From contig NZ_CP135921.1 of the NCBI RefSeq assembly GCF_032397745.1, positions 1,240,001 to 1,304,000 on the forward strand: DNA of 64,000 bases, read 5' to 3'. Below, one piece after another: positions 53,871-63,880 of the stretch. Position 1 is the stretch's first letter. Every line of letters starts with the position of its first letter. The notes below the pieces were generated by a model. It did not search any database. It saw nothing but the letters and a program-made list of their open reading frames with translations, and was not told the origin of the DNA. The translations under genes and the position numbers were made by a program. This DNA comes from Bradyrhizobium prioriisuperbiae. Lineage in GTDB: Bacteria > Pseudomonadota > Alphaproteobacteria > Rhizobiales > Xanthobacteraceae.

Positions 53871-54482
53871 ATGGGAATTCATTCGAAGGCGGTTATCGCA
53901 CTTCTGTGCGTCATCTTCAGTGGCTGCATGGCGCAGCCTTCGTCGGCACAGCAACGCGTCATTTTGTATGAGGAAGAGCCAGGCAAAGATCCCATTCAAT
54001 CCACCGGCACCGTGAAGTGGCGTACCCAGCAGATGAAATCGGCCCCCAATTTCCCCATGGATTTGGCCATCGTCGCCGATGTCGAAATACCGGCTCGCAA
54101 GCTCAAGCTGAAAATGTCCGTCCAGCGTAATCTCGATTTATCTCTCCCCGCCAGTCACACCGCCGAGCTGAAGTTCGATCTGCCACGGGACTTCAAGCCA
54201 GGCGGCATTCAAAACGCGCCGGGCATACTTGTGAAACCCACGGCCGATCCCCGCGGCACCGCTCTCAAGGGCCTCGCGGTCAAGGTGAACGACAAGACTT
54301 TCCTTGTTGGGTTCTCCAATGTCGCTGCCGAACGACAACAGAACATCCAGCTTCTCAAGGACGGTCAATTGTTCGAAATTCCGCTCGCGTACGCAAACGG
54401 CAGAAACGCGATTATTTCCCTTGAGAAGGGACCTGCGGGCAAGGCCGCGATTGAACAGGCCTTTCAAACCTGGAAACAATAG
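53871..54482 (+). CDS. Exported protein of unknown function
   Basis: A 203-residue protein read from the ATG at 53871. The N-terminus (HSKAVIALLCVIFSGCMAQPSSA) is a signal peptide; the Cys in FSGC could be a lipid attachment site, though Phe is unusual at that place. The mature part is rich in Lys/Leu and likely beta-sandwich (IVADVEIPARKLKLKMSVQRN in part, then GFSNVAAERQQNIQLLKDGQLFEIPL), resembling periplasmic proteins of the kind seen next to TPR or caspase-like genes. The C-terminal LAYANGRNAIISLEKG with an invasion-associated-type pattern is also seen. Its coding DNA is less GC-rich than neighbours. Confidence 0.65.
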   Translation: MGIHSKAVIALLCVIFSGCMAQPSSAQQRVILYEEEPGKDPIQSTGTVKWRTQQMKSAPNFPMDLAIVADVEIPARKLKLKMSVQRNLDLSLPASHTAELKFDLPRDFKPGGIQNAPGILVKPTADPRGTALKGLAVKVNDKTFLVGFSNVAAERQQNIQLLKDGQLFEIPLAYANGRNAIISLEKGPAGKAAIEQAFQTWKQ

Positions 54483-54514
54483 GACGTTCCAGGAGGCGGA
54501 ACGTTGCACACGTC

Positions 54515-56137
54515 TCAAGCAGGAATGGATTTGCGACTGCCGCTAAACTCTCGTCCTGGAATCGAAGCGAGCAGCGCACGGGTGTAAGGATGCTGCGGGG
54601 CGCCGAACACGGTTGCGATCGGCCCACTTTCCACCACCTCGCCGTCCTTCATCACCGCAACCAGATCGCAGACCTGCGCGGCGACGCGCAGGTCATGGGT
54701 GATAAAGACGATGGACAGGTCGAGCCGCGCCCGCAGATCGCTGAGCAGCGCCAGCACCTGTGCCTGCACCGAGACGTCCAGCGCGGACACCGGTTCATCC
54801 GCCACCAGCACCTTCGGCTTCAGCGCCAACGCCCGGGCCAGCCCAATGCGCTGGCGCTGGCCGCCGGAGAATTCGTGCGGATAGCGATCCACGGCTGCCG
54901 GATCCAGCCCGATCAGCTCGAACAGTTCGCGGACCTTGGCCAGCGCCTGCGCACGCGGCACGCCGTGCACGATGGGGCCCTGTGCCACCAGTTCGCCCGC
55001 GGTGCGGCGCGGATTAAGCGAGGCGAACGGATCCTGGAACACCATCTGGATGTTCTGTGTCTCGACCCGCATTTCCTCGCGCGTCAGTCCAGCCAGATCC
55101 TTGCCTTCGAGCACGATCGCCCCGGTGTCGGGATCGATCAGGCGCAACAGGCAGCGCGCCAGGGTCGATTTGCCGGAGCCGGACTCTCCGACAATGCCGA
55201 GCGTGCCGCCTTTCGGCAGGGTCAGCGACACATTCTTCACCGCATGGGTGACGCGCGCGCCGCGACCGAGAAAGCCGCCGGTGCGATAGGTCTTCGAGAC
55301 ATTGGTGACCGTCAGGATCGCCTGATCGGACAGCTTGCGCGGCGGCGGCGCAGTCAGCCGTGGCACCGCCGCGATCAGCTGCCGGGTGTAGGGATGCTGC
55401 GGATGATTGAGGATCCGATCGGCGGGTCCCTGCTCGGCAATGCGCCCCTGCTGCATCACCACCACCCGATCGGCGATGTCAGCCACCACGCCGAAATCAT
55501 GGGTGATGAACATCACCGCGGTGCCCTTGCGCTGCTGCAGATCGCGGATCAGCGCCAGAATCTGCGCCTGGGTCGTGACATCCAGCGCCGTGGTCGGCTC
55601 ATCGGCGATCAGCACCTTGGGATCGAGCGCCAGCGCCATGGCGATCATGGCACGCTGGCGCTGGCCGCCGGAGAGCTCATGCGGGTAGGCCTTCGCCGCG
55701 CGCTGCGGATCCGGGATGCGGACCTCGTCCAGCAAATCCAGCACGCGGGCGCGGATGGCGGCTTTCGACAGATCGGTGTGGATGGAGAACATCTCGCCGA
55801 TCTGATCGCCGATGCTGCGCAACGGATTGAGCGCTGTCATCGGCTCCTGGAAGATCATGGCAATGCCGGCACCGCGGACCCGGCGCATGTCGGCCTCATC
55901 GATCTCCGCGAGGTTCCGGCCCTCGAACAGCACCTGGCCACCGGAGATCGTGACGCCGCCCGGCAACAGACGCATGATGGCGTTGGCGGTCATCGACTTG
56001 CCGGATGCAGATTCGCCCACCACGCAAACGATCTCGTTGGCAGCCACCGAGAATGATACGTTTTCCAGCGCATGAGGACGATCGGCGCCCGCCGGCAGCC
56101 GCACGCTGAGATCGTTGACGGTCAGGATCGCGCTCAT
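54515..56137 (-). CDS. Dipeptide/oligopeptide-type ABC transporter, fused ATP-binding protein
   Basis: A 540-residue protein with two ATPase domains (DppD-DppF fusion). The first has Walker A GESASGKS, signature [15 protein letters not shown] and Walker [13 protein letters not shown]. The second has [24 protein letters not shown] and [12 protein letters not shown]. Each ends with the [15 protein letters not shown] / [15 protein letters not shown] motif of the oligopeptide-importer subfamily. The ATG at 56137 overlaps the permease stop; the frame upstream of it is not used. Last gene of a five-gene minus-strand set. Confidence 0.96.
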   Translation of the reverse strand: MSAILTVNDLSVRLPAGADRPHALENVSFSVAANEIVCVVGESASGKSMTANAIMRLLPGGVTISGGQVLFEGRNLAEIDEADMRRVRGAGIAMIFQEPMTALNPLRSIGDQIGEMFSIHTDLSKAAIRARVLDLLDEVRIPDPQRAAKAYPHELSGGQRQRAMIAMALALDPKVLIADEPTTALDVTTQAQILALIRDLQQRKGTAVMFITHDFGVVADIADRVVVMQQGRIAEQGPADRILNHPQHPYTRQLIAAVPRLTAPPPRKLSDQAILTVTNVSKTYRTGGFLGRGARVTHAVKNVSLTLPKGGTLGIVGESGSGKSTLARCLLRLIDPDTGAIVLEGKDLAGLTREEMRVETQNIQMVFQDPFASLNPRRTAGELVAQGPIVHGVPRAQALAKVRELFELIGLDPAAVDRYPHEFSGGQRQRIGLARALALKPKVLVADEPVSALDVSVQAQVLALLSDLRARLDLSIVFITHDLRVAAQVCDLVAVMKDGEVVESGPIATVFGAPQHPYTRALLASIPGREFSGSRKSIPA

Positions 56138-56964
56138 CGGCCCTTCAGTCTCGGATTGAAGGCATCGTTGAGCCCCTGCCCCACCAGCGATACCGCCAGC
56201 ACCGTCACCAGGATGGCAACGCCGGGAATCGCCGACACATACCATTGCACCCGCAGCACGTCGCGTCCGAGCCCGATCAGATTGCCCCAGGAGGCGACGT
56301 TGGGATCGGACAGCTTCAGGAACGCCAGCGCGCTTTCCAACAGGATCGCCACCGCCATCACCACACTGGCATAGACCACGATGGGCGGCAGCGCATTGGG
56401 CAGGATCTCCCTGAAGATCAGCCCGACGTCACGCACCCCCAGCGACCTTGCCGCCTGCACGAACTCCCGGTTGCGGAGCGACAGGAATTCGGCGCGGGTC
56501 AGCCGCGCCGGCGCCGGCCATGACACCACGCCAATAGCGATGGTCACGGTCGCCAGGTTCGATCCGAACACCGCCACCAGTACCAGCAGCAGGATGAAAT
56601 TCGGTAGCGTCTGGAACGCTTCCGTGACCCGCATCAGAATGGTGTCGATGCGGCCACCATAGAAGCCAGCGACCGCTCCGATCACCACGCCGATTGCGAC
56701 AGCAACCAGCGTCGCCACCAGGCCAATCAGCAGCGAGATGCGCGCGCCGTGAAAGATCTGCGCTGCGATATCGCGACCGGAATTGTCGGTGCCGAGCCAG
56801 AACCGCGGATTGGCGCCCGGCCACACCAGCGGACGTCCCGCAAGCGACAACGGATCGCGCGGGAACAGCCAGCCGGCGGTCAACGCCATGGCGACTACGA
56901 TCGCGAGCAAGATCAGCCCGATCACCGCCGGTGGGCTTCGGAAGTAATGCCTGACCGCCTCCAT
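56134..56964 (-). CDS. ABC transporter permease (DppC-like)
   Basis: A 276-residue membrane protein of the OppC group with about six helices. The N-terminal PPAVIGLILLAIVVAMALTAGWLF is the first helix. WLGTDNSGRDIAAQIFHGARISL is the classic OppC segment (seen here as WLGTDNSGRDI). The EAA loop is EFVQAARSLGVRDVGLIFREILPNA in part. It overlaps the DppB-like gene upstream by one base and the ATPase gene downstream by four. Confidence 0.95.
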   Translation of the reverse strand: MEAVRHYFRSPPAVIGLILLAIVVAMALTAGWLFPRDPLSLAGRPLVWPGANPRFWLGTDNSGRDIAAQIFHGARISLLIGLVATLVAVAIGVVIGAVAGFYGGRIDTILMRVTEAFQTLPNFILLLVLVAVFGSNLATVTIAIGVVSWPAPARLTRAEFLSLRNREFVQAARSLGVRDVGLIFREILPNALPPIVVYASVVMAVAILLESALAFLKLSDPNVASWGNLIGLGRDVLRVQWYVSAIPGVAILVTVLAVSLVGQGLNDAFNPRLKGR

Positions 56965-57941
56965 CAGACCCCCGAGGTGATGCGCGGATCGAGCCGCGCA
57001 TAAAGCAGATCGACCAGGAAATTCACCGCCACCACCAGCAGCGCCGAGATGAACACGATGCCCAGCAGGGTGTTGAGGTCGCGCTGGATCACCGACTCAT
57101 AGGCGAGCCGCCCGAGCCCTGGCAGCGAGAACACGCTCTCCACCACCACCGAGCCGCCGAGCATGGTGCCGGCCTGCAAGCCGATCAATGTCACCATCGG
57201 CAGCATGGCGTTGCGCAGCACATGCCGCACCACCACACCCGTCTCATCCAGGCCCTTGGCGCGGGCGGTGCGGACGAAATCGAGATTGAGCACCTCCAGC
57301 ATCGATGCCCGCATGATGCGCAGATAAATCGCGAGAAAGATGAAGCCCAGTGTCAGGGTCGGCAACACCAGGTGATGCGCAATATCGAGGGTACGCCAGA
57401 TGCCGGTCTTCGCCGTGGTGATATCCTCGAAACCGCCCGGCGGCAGCCATTGCAGATAGATCGAAAACACCACGATGGCCATCAGTCCGAACCAGAACGA
57501 CGGGGTGGCGTAGAAGATCAGGCCGAGAGTGGAGATGACGGTGTCAGGCCATTTGTTGACGCCGCGCGCCGCGATCACCCCGAGCACAAGGCCAAAGAAG
57601 AATGCGAACGACAGCGATGCCGTCATCAGGAGAATGGTGACCGGCAGCCGCTCCGCAATCACAGCCGCCACCGGCTTGCCGTAGATCGATGAGAAGCCGA
57701 GATCGAAACGCACCAGCCGCCACAGATAATTGCCGAGCTGCGCCGCGACCGACAGATCGAGCCCGTAGAACTTGCGCAGCTCACGCGCAGTCGCGGCATC
57801 GCCGCCGCCCATCTGCGCCATCATCGCGTCCACAGTGTCGCCGGGCGCGAACTGCAGCAGCAGAAAGATCCCGATCAGGATCAGGAGCACGGTTGGGATC
57901 GAGGCGGCCAGCCGCCGCCCCGCAAGGGTGAGGATACGCAT
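56964..57941 (-). CDS. ABC transporter permease (DppB-like)
   Basis: A 325-residue membrane protein of the OppB group. The N-terminal RRLAASIPTVLLILIGIFLLL is the first helix, and FAPGDTVDAMMAQ follows as in the family. The EAA loop reads FVRTARAKGLDETGVVVRHVLRNAMLP in part, then GSVVVESVFSLPGLGRL, which is typical. Six membrane helices are expected. A strong hairpin separates it from the binding-protein gene upstream. Confidence 0.95.
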   Translation of the reverse strand: MRILTLAGRRLAASIPTVLLILIGIFLLLQFAPGDTVDAMMAQMGGGDAATARELRKFYGLDLSVAAQLGNYLWRLVRFDLGFSSIYGKPVAAVIAERLPVTILLMTASLSFAFFFGLVLGVIAARGVNKWPDTVISTLGLIFYATPSFWFGLMAIVVFSIYLQWLPPGGFEDITTAKTGIWRTLDIAHHLVLPTLTLGFIFLAIYLRIMRASMLEVLNLDFVRTARAKGLDETGVVVRHVLRNAMLPMVTLIGLQAGTMLGGSVVVESVFSLPGLGRLAYESVIQRDLNTLLGIVFISALLVVAVNFLVDLLYARLDPRITSGV

Positions 57942-57961
57942 CTGGCAAGACTAGCGGATTT

Positions 57962-57988
57962 TTCCGTTCCGATAGGATCGGAACGGAA
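57962..57988. repeat. 12-bp stem hairpin between binding-protein and permease genes
   Basis: TTCCGTTCCGAT, loop AGG, ATCGGAACGGAA: a perfect stem of 12 base pairs. In the minus-strand transcript it lies between the binding-protein gene (58057-59673) and the permease. On the minus strand no T-tract follows, so it is more likely an mRNA-stabilising or attenuating structure than a true terminator. Adjacent to it (58018-58050) is GCGAACCGGTATCCACTTCG, which resembles a repeat frequent in Bradyrhizobium relatives. Confidence 0.8.
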
Positions 57989-58056
57989 GCTTTAGATTCT
58001 TTTTTTGACGCGGCTTCTTCACGCGAACCGGTATCCACTTCGCTCGAAAACGCTAT

Positions 58057-59673
58057 CTACTCCGCGAGCCAGAGATCGTGCCAGGTCGACGATCCCCAGC
58101 GCGGCGTATTGGAGTGATTGCGTGCCCTTGCCGAAATCACCGTGAGGAACAGCTGTTCGATCGGGGTCCAGATCGGCAGCTCGGCATTGGCGCGGCGGAC
58201 GAAATCGCCGTACAGCGCCTTGCGCTTGCCCGGATCGACCTCGGTCGCCGCATTGTCGATGATGGTGTCGATGACCGGGTCGGTCCAGCCCCACTGGTTG
58301 GTCCAGGGCGCGCCCTTGGGCTGGCCGGAGCGGTACCACACCGTGGTGGAAACGGCCGGATCATTGCGATACTGGTGCCAGCCGGACGCCAGATCGAAGG
58401 CGTGCTCATCATAGACCTGCTTGAGGAAACCTCCGCCATCATTGCGCACGATCTCGACCTTGATGCCGACTTCCGACAGCGACTGCTGGATGAAGGTGGC
58501 GAACAGCGAGATGTCCTCGCCCCACGGCGCGGGCAACAGCCGCAGCGAGAAGCGCTCGCCGCCGGCGCCGGCCTTGTAGCCGGCTTCGTCCAGAAGCTTC
58601 GCGGCGCGCGCTTTGTCGTAGGCATATTGCGGACCGTTGTCGCTGGGGAAGAAATCCCTCGACACCGACGGAATGGGTCCAACGCCGAGCTTGGCGAAAT
58701 CGCCAAGGAAGTTCTCGATGAAGAACGGGATATTGAGCGCATGCGCGATGGCCTGACGCACCCGGATGTCCGCCAGCTCCTTGCGGCGGAAATTGAACTC
58801 CACGGTGTTGGTGCGCGGATTGCCCTCATTACCCTTGGTGGACACGATGTAGCGCTTGTCCTTGGCGAGCCGCGCGGAGTCGGAAATGGTCAGGCCGGAG
58901 AACGGGCTGTAATGAATTTGGCCAGCCTCGACCTGTGCCGACGCCGCCGCTCGGTCGGTGACCACGCGCCAGATGATGCGGTCAAGATAAGGGGCGTTGG
59001 GGCGCCAATAGTTCGGATTGCGCTCGGCAATGATGTGTTGCCCCCGCTCATACTGGACGAACTTGAACGGACCGGTGCCGACCGGAGCGAGGTTCGCCGG
59101 ATTGGCGCGAATGTCGCCGGTCTCGTAGATATGTTTGGCGGAGATATAGCCGAGATCCGGCAGCGCGCGCAGCAGCAGGCTGAGCGGCATCGGCCGCTCA
59201 TAACGAAACACGGCGGTGTGCGGATCGGGCGTATCGACTGCGGTCAGGAACAACTGCAGCGTCGAGCCGTAGTTCAGGATCTTCTTCCACATTTCCATGG
59301 CGGTGAAGGCGACGTCGGCGGAGGTGAACGGCTTGCCATCGTGCCAGGTCACGCCCTGGCGCAGCTTGAAGGTGATGGTCTTGCCGTCCGCGGACGATTC
59401 CCAGCTTTCGGCCAGAACGCCGACCGGCTGGCCATTGGCGTCGAGATCGACCAGCGCCTCCTGGATCTTGCCGCCGATGATGTAGACCCCGGTGGAGGCC
59501 TGCAGGCTGGGGTTGAGCTGGCGCTGCTCGGCGCCGTAATGCACGGTGAACACCCCGCCTTTGCGTGGTGTCTCCTGCGCGAACGAACGCTGCGGAAACG
59601 CGACATTGGCGGCAATCGCCGCCGACGTCATCAACGCAGCGCGGCGGGTCATGTCAAATCGATGAGAGCTCAT
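58057..59673 (-). CDS. ABC transporter substrate-binding protein (family 5, peptide type)
   Basis: A 538-residue periplasmic solute-binding protein. The N-terminus SSHRFDMTRRAALMTSAAIAANVAFP is a signal peptide with an Arg pair (Tat-like). Typical family-5 segments are FTVHYGAEQRQLNPSLQAST in part, AESWESSADGKTITFKLRQG in part, and KPFTSADVAFTAM. LAPVGTGPFKFVQYERG is also characteristic. It delivers a ligand (peptide or other) to the DppBC-like permeases. The neighbouring VOC gene lies 37 bases upstream on the same strand and may belong to the same operon. Confidence 0.95.
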   Translation of the reverse strand: MSSHRFDMTRRAALMTSAAIAANVAFPQRSFAQETPRKGGVFTVHYGAEQRQLNPSLQASTGVYIIGGKIQEALVDLDANGQPVGVLAESWESSADGKTITFKLRQGVTWHDGKPFTSADVAFTAMEMWKKILNYGSTLQLFLTAVDTPDPHTAVFRYERPMPLSLLLRALPDLGYISAKHIYETGDIRANPANLAPVGTGPFKFVQYERGQHIIAERNPNYWRPNAPYLDRIIWRVVTDRAAASAQVEAGQIHYSPFSGLTISDSARLAKDKRYIVSTKGNEGNPRTNTVEFNFRRKELADIRVRQAIAHALNIPFFIENFLGDFAKLGVGPIPSVSRDFFPSDNGPQYAYDKARAAKLLDEAGYKAGAGGERFSLRLLPAPWGEDISLFATFIQQSLSEVGIKVEIVRNDGGGFLKQVYDEHAFDLASGWHQYRNDPAVSTTVWYRSGQPKGAPWTNQWGWTDPVIDTIIDNAATEVDPGKRKALYGDFVRRANAELPIWTPIEQLFLTVISARARNHSNTPRWGSSTWHDLWLAE

Positions 59674-59710
59674 AAAATCCCCTGAATATCAAAGCTTCGG
59701 ATAACGGCGC

Positions 59711-60556
59711 TCACTGCGCCACAAAACTCAGGATCGCGCCGTTGGCGGCCGCCGCCGGCACGCTCACCGCATCACCATGTCCAACCGCGCCGCCGATCGC
59801 ATGCGCCTTGGCGAGATCGTCGGTGGCGATGACGATCGCCACCGCACCATTCGCTACTGCGCCCTTGCGCACCACCTCAGGATAGCGCTTCGCAAAAACA
59901 GCAGCATCATAGAACAGAAAGTCCGCACGCGTGCCGCCGGACGCGACGCGATATCCATCCGCGGTTTCGGCCACCGGTCGATCGATCAGCCGCGACAATT
60001 GCGCCGCGGCGTCCTTCGGCGTGGCCGACAACACCTCGACCTGCACCAGGCGCTTGGCACCGTTGGCATGGCTCCTGAGTTCGGGAATCCACACCGCTTC
60101 CGGTGTCAAATGCTGGCAGGCGAAGATGCGCAGACCACCAGGAGCCTCGTCGACCGGCCAACGAAAGATATTGAACTTGGCTTCGCTCTTGCCACCGTTC
60201 GGCAGATCGACCGGACGGCCGAAGTGAACCGGACCATCGGCGGCGATGCCGCGCGCTTTGACCTCGGCCACGCCGGCGGCGGCATCATCGGTGGTGAACG
60301 CCGTGCGCTCGATGCCTTCATGCTCCCGGAGGAATTTGACCGTCGCCTGGTTGTGCGGGGTCTCGTTCAGAATGCCCAGCAGCTCGAGATAATCGTCGGA
60401 GAACACGATGGTGTAGTTGCCGGAGCCGAGATGCGCGGAATGGGTGCCGCGCGGCGAAATGGTGAAGCCCAGCCGCTTCCAGGCTGCTCCGGCCGCATCC
60501 AGATCGCGAACGGCGACGACAGCATGATCGAGACCGATGAGATGTTTGAGTGGCAT
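59711..60556 (-). CDS. VOC (glyoxalase-like) family protein
   Basis: A 281-residue protein with two VOC-type halves, the first starting GLDHAVVAVRDLDAAGAAW and followed by HSAHLGSGNYTIVFSDDYLELLG (in parts). The second begins near residue 145 (LVQVEVLSATPKDAAAQLSRL in part). The His after GLD and the Glu in DYLELLG fit metal ligands of the glyoxalase/bleomycin-resistance fold. The length matches the glyoxalase_3-type family. Reaction unknown, possibly related to the transporter substrate. It is divergent from the monooxygenase-like gene; a 252-base promoter region lies between. Confidence 0.88.
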   Translation of the reverse strand: MPLKHLIGLDHAVVAVRDLDAAGAAWKRLGFTISPRGTHSAHLGSGNYTIVFSDDYLELLGILNETPHNQATVKFLREHEGIERTAFTTDDAAAGVAEVKARGIAADGPVHFGRPVDLPNGGKSEAKFNIFRWPVDEAPGGLRIFACQHLTPEAVWIPELRSHANGAKRLVQVEVLSATPKDAAAQLSRLIDRPVAETADGYRVASGGTRADFLFYDAAVFAKRYPEVVRKGAVANGAVAIVIATDDLAKAHAIGGAVGHGDAVSVPAAAANGAILSFVAQ

Positions 60557-60808
60557 TCTTTTTCCTTCCGAGTCTCTGACTTTATAATGTTCGCAATCTT
60601 CGCACCCTTCGGGCCAGCATGAATATAGCCATGCCTGCGTCGCGACCCAGCCGGACTTTGGTTATTTTTCCTCCTCCCGACAAGATATTGCGACAGGATA
60701 AGTTTGTTGTTCTACTGACGCGCATATCGTTGGCACGTTCTTTCGCCGGGATGGCGAAGGACGGCCCGGCCAATTGAGTGGCCGACAACGGGATGATAGA
60801 TCGACCCT

Positions 60809-62260
60809 ATGGATGCAACTTCTGCGCGACGACATGATGCCGCGGTCGCACGCGATCTCGATTGCCTCGGCCTGCCCCCGGAGAACTGGCCCGCGGTCGT
60901 GACCGGCCCCGACGGACAGCCGGTGCTTGACGTACTTGTGGTGGGCGCGGGGATGAACGGCATCGCCGCCACCGCGAGCCTGATCTTCAAAGGTGTGCGC
61001 AACACCGCTCTGATCGATCGGTCCGAGCCCGGGCGGGAGGGGCCGTGGCTGACCTATGCCCGGATGGGCACGCTGCGTTCGCCGAAGACGCTGCCGGGAC
61101 CCGCACTCAATATCCCCTCGCTGACCTATCGCGCCTGGCACGAAGCCCGGTCCGGGACGGAGGATTGGACCACGCTTTACAAGATTCCGAACGAGCTGTG
61201 GGCCGCCTACCTGAGCTGGTTGCAGACCGTTCTGGTGCTGCCGGTCCGCCATCGCGTCCAGCTTGTCGGACTTGAGCCGGCTGGCCACCTGCTGCGCGCC
61301 ACGCTGCGCGAAGGGGATCACGAACGCTCAGTCTTCGCGCGTCGAGCTGTACTTGCCACCGGGCGGGGTGGCGCTGGCGGCGACGACTGGCCGCCACTGG
61401 TCGATCGTGCCCTGGCGCCGCAGTTCGCCGCCCACACCAACGACCCGATCGATTTCGCGCGGTTGCGCGGCAAATCCATCGCTATCCTGGGCGGCGGATC
61501 CTCTGGCTGGGACAATGCGGCCACCGCCCTCGAACAAGGCGCCGCTCGCGTCGACATGTATGTGCGCCGCCGTGTCCTGCCGCAGGTCAACAAGGGACGC
61601 GGCTCGGCGTTTCCCGGATTCCTGCACGGATGGTCGGCGTTGCCGGATGCGGAACGCTGGCGGCTGATGGTCTATCTCAACGACGTGCAGGCGCCCGTTC
61701 CCCATGAGACAGTGCACCGAACGCTGGCGCAGCCCAACTTTCACATCCATCTGGGATGCCCGGTGCAAGCGGTTCATGGCGACGACCAAGGCGTCACCGT
61801 GGTGCTTGCCAATGATCCGCAGCCGCACCGGCATGATTTCCTGATCGTCGCCACCGGCTTTCGTGTCGACGCGCGGGCCGTTCCCCAACTCGCGGCGTTT
61901 TCAGACGATATCGCCACCTGGGGCGATCGTTATGCGCCACCACTCGAATTGCAGCGCGGCGATCTCGCGCGCCATCCATATCTGGGGCCCGGTTTCGAAC
62001 TGACCGAGCGCGAGCCGGGACGCAATCCCACACTGACGCAGATCCATCTGGTCAATCACGGCGCCACGCTGAGCCACACTGCAATTGCCAGCGACATCCC
62101 CGGAGTCAATATCGCGGCCGAGCGGGTCTCAGTCGCGATCAGCGCGTCGCTGTTTCGCGAGGACATCGATGTGATGCGTCGCAGGGTCGAGGACTTCGAC
62201 GAACCCGAACTGGCGGGGACGCCGTTCTTCGTCCCCACCCCCGCGCGCGACCGAAGCTGA
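60809..62260 (+). CDS. FAD/NAD(P)-binding monooxygenase-like protein
   Basis: A 483-residue flavoprotein. The FAD motif VLVVGAGMNGIAATA is near residues 43-57 and a second dinucleotide motif IAILGGGSSGWDNAATAL near 220-237, the arrangement of flavin-containing and Baeyer-Villiger-type monooxygenases. Between them lie TLRSPKTLPGPALNIPSL and DWTTLYKIPNELWAAYL, typical of a subgroup of uncharacterised FAD/NAD(P)-binding proteins. The last FMO fingerprint is LIVATGFRVDAR. It lies next to the VOC and ABC genes, divergent, suggesting a shared catabolic purpose. Confidence 0.87.
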   Translation: MDATSARRHDAAVARDLDCLGLPPENWPAVVTGPDGQPVLDVLVVGAGMNGIAATASLIFKGVRNTALIDRSEPGREGPWLTYARMGTLRSPKTLPGPALNIPSLTYRAWHEARSGTEDWTTLYKIPNELWAAYLSWLQTVLVLPVRHRVQLVGLEPAGHLLRATLREGDHERSVFARRAVLATGRGGAGGDDWPPLVDRALAPQFAAHTNDPIDFARLRGKSIAILGGGSSGWDNAATALEQGAARVDMYVRRRVLPQVNKGRGSAFPGFLHGWSALPDAERWRLMVYLNDVQAPVPHETVHRTLAQPNFHIHLGCPVQAVHGDDQGVTVVLANDPQPHRHDFLIVATGFRVDARAVPQLAAFSDDIATWGDRYAPPLELQRGDLARHPYLGPGFELTEREPGRNPTLTQIHLVNHGATLSHTAIASDIPGVNIAAERVSVAISASLFREDIDVMRRRVEDFDEPELAGTPFFVPTPARDRS

Positions 62261-62283
62261 GCGCGGGCGCCTACCTGATCTCG

Positions 62284-63219
62284 TCAGGACGCCAGTGGTG
62301 TTTTCAGATCACGCGAAGCGGCCACAAGCTCAGGAGCGAGATCGTCGAGTTCGACGGCGAGCGCCTGCTGCCATGTCGGCATCGTCACGCCAAACACGTG
62401 ATTGAGCCTGTCGTGATCGAGCCGGCTGTTGGCCGGCCGCGCCGCCTTGGTTGGAAAATCCGCCGTGCAAATCGGAAGGACCTGCTCCGCCACGACATCG
62501 ACACCGCGCTGCTGCAAGCCCGTGACAATGGCGGAGGCAAAGCCGTGCCAGCTCGTCGTGCCCGATGCCGAGACATTGACCGCGCCGCCGTTGCGCTCGA
62601 ACGGTTTGCCGCCCCCGGACAATTCTTCGCGCAAGATCTTCACCACCGCCTCCGAGATGATCTGCGCCGACGTCGGCGCACCGAACTGATCGGCGACGAT
62701 CTTCAACTCCTTTCGCTCGCGCGCGAGACGCGCGATGGTGCGCAGGAAGTTTCGTCCCTGGGATGCATAAACCCATGACGTGCGGACGATCAGGTGTCGC
62801 CCCCCGGCCTCGCCAAGCGCTCGCTCGCCGGCGAGCTTGCTCGCGCCATAGACCGACAGCGGCGATGGCCTGTCCGTTTCGCGCCAGGGCACGTCGCCCG
62901 ACCCATCGAACAGATAGTCGGTGGAAAAATGGATTATCGGCACATCGTGTCGAGCGCCCCAGCTCGCCATCGCGGCGGGTGCATCCGCGTTGACGCGAAA
63001 CGCCAGATCGCGTTCGTCCTCTGCGAGATCAACCGCGGTGTAGGCCGCCGGATTGACGATCAGGTCGGGCCGCAGCTGATCGAGCACAGCCGAGATCGTA
63101 TCAGGTTGAGAGAGATCGAGCTGACTGCGATCGGCCGCCACAACCGATCCGAGACCGGAAAGCAGAACTTGCAGCGCACCACCGACCTGGCCGGACACAC
63201 CGGTTAAAAGGATGCGCAT
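62284..63219 (-). CDS. rfbD: dTDP-4-dehydrorhamnose reductase
   Basis: A 311-residue extended SDR that makes dTDP-L-rhamnose. The glycine motif LLTGVSGQVGGAL is near residues 4-16. The conserved VNPAAYTAVDLAEDE is near 56-70, followed by the active-site FSTDYLFDGSG (Thr/Asp) and SVYGASKLAGE with the catalytic Tyr-x3-Lys. Length is normal. The stop is 24 bases from the end of the convergent monooxygenase-like gene; its start overlaps rfbC by one base. Confidence 0.96.
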   Translation of the reverse strand: MRILLTGVSGQVGGALQVLLSGLGSVVAADRSQLDLSQPDTISAVLDQLRPDLIVNPAAYTAVDLAEDERDLAFRVNADAPAAMASWGARHDVPIIHFSTDYLFDGSGDVPWRETDRPSPLSVYGASKLAGERALGEAGGRHLIVRTSWVYASQGRNFLRTIARLARERKELKIVADQFGAPTSAQIISEAVVKILREELSGGGKPFERNGGAVNVSASGTTSWHGFASAIVTGLQQRGVDVVAEQVLPICTADFPTKAARPANSRLDHDRLNHVFGVTMPTWQQALAVELDDLAPELVAASRDLKTPLAS

Positions 63220-63773
63220 CAGATCTCACCATATTTCGGCAATGTTGCGATATCGGCCAGCCGCCGCCCGGTGGAATCGCGCGCCGACAATGTCGGTGCA
63301 TCGACGCCCCATTTGATGGCGAGATCAGGATCGTTCCACAGGACGACGGTTTCATCTTCCGGACTGTAGAATTCATCGCATTTGTAGAAAAAGTCCGCGG
63401 TCTCCGACAACACAACGAAGCCGTGCGCGAAGCCGCGCGGAACCCAGAACTGCCGGCGATTGTCGTCAGTGAGTACGACGGAGACATGACGCCCAAATGT
63501 TGGGCTGCCGATGCGCACATCGACGGCAATATCGAGCACTTTGCCGCGCAACACCGTGACGAGCTTGCCTTGCGACTTCGGATTCTGCAGATGCAATCCG
63601 CGCAACACACCGAATGCGGAACGCGACAGATTATCCTGCACGAACGGATGTCGGATTCCTGCCGCAGCATAACGCTCTCTTTGGAACGTCTCGAGGAAAA
63701 ATCCTCGCTGATCGCCGAACATTTTCGGCTCGATGATCAGCACCTCTGGAATTTCAGTCGGAATGATTTGCAT
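63219..63773 (-). CDS. rfbC: dTDP-4-dehydrorhamnose 3,5-epimerase
   Basis: A 184-residue cupin-fold epimerase. [21 protein letters not shown] is the N-terminal family signature (seen in part as [12 protein letters not shown]). The catalytic His is in LRGLHLQNP and the Tyr/Asp region in [27 protein letters not shown] is also diagnostic. It provides substrate for RfbD, encoded directly downstream with a one-base overlap. The rfbA start lies divergently 107 bases away. Confidence 0.96.
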   Translation of the reverse strand: MQIIPTEIPEVLIIEPKMFGDQRGFFLETFQRERYAAAGIRHPFVQDNLSRSAFGVLRGLHLQNPKSQGKLVTVLRGKVLDIAVDVRIGSPTFGRHVSVVLTDDNRRQFWVPRGFAHGFVVLSETADFFYKCDEFYSPEDETVVLWNDPDLAIKWGVDAPTLSARDSTGRRLADIATLPKYGEI

Positions 63774-63880
63774 GCTTGCTCCGCACTCGCTTCATTGGTC
63801 GAACTTTAACAAACCTCTTTAGCTCCCTTGCACTCACCATCCGGTATGAGAAATCTGTAAAAATATTCGCAGGGGTGATC

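Noticed and set aside
54484..54504. Terminator between the exported-protein gene and the ABC ATPase gene
   Set aside because: ACGTTCC/GGAACGT can pair, but the stem is seven bases, with no T-tract in either direction.
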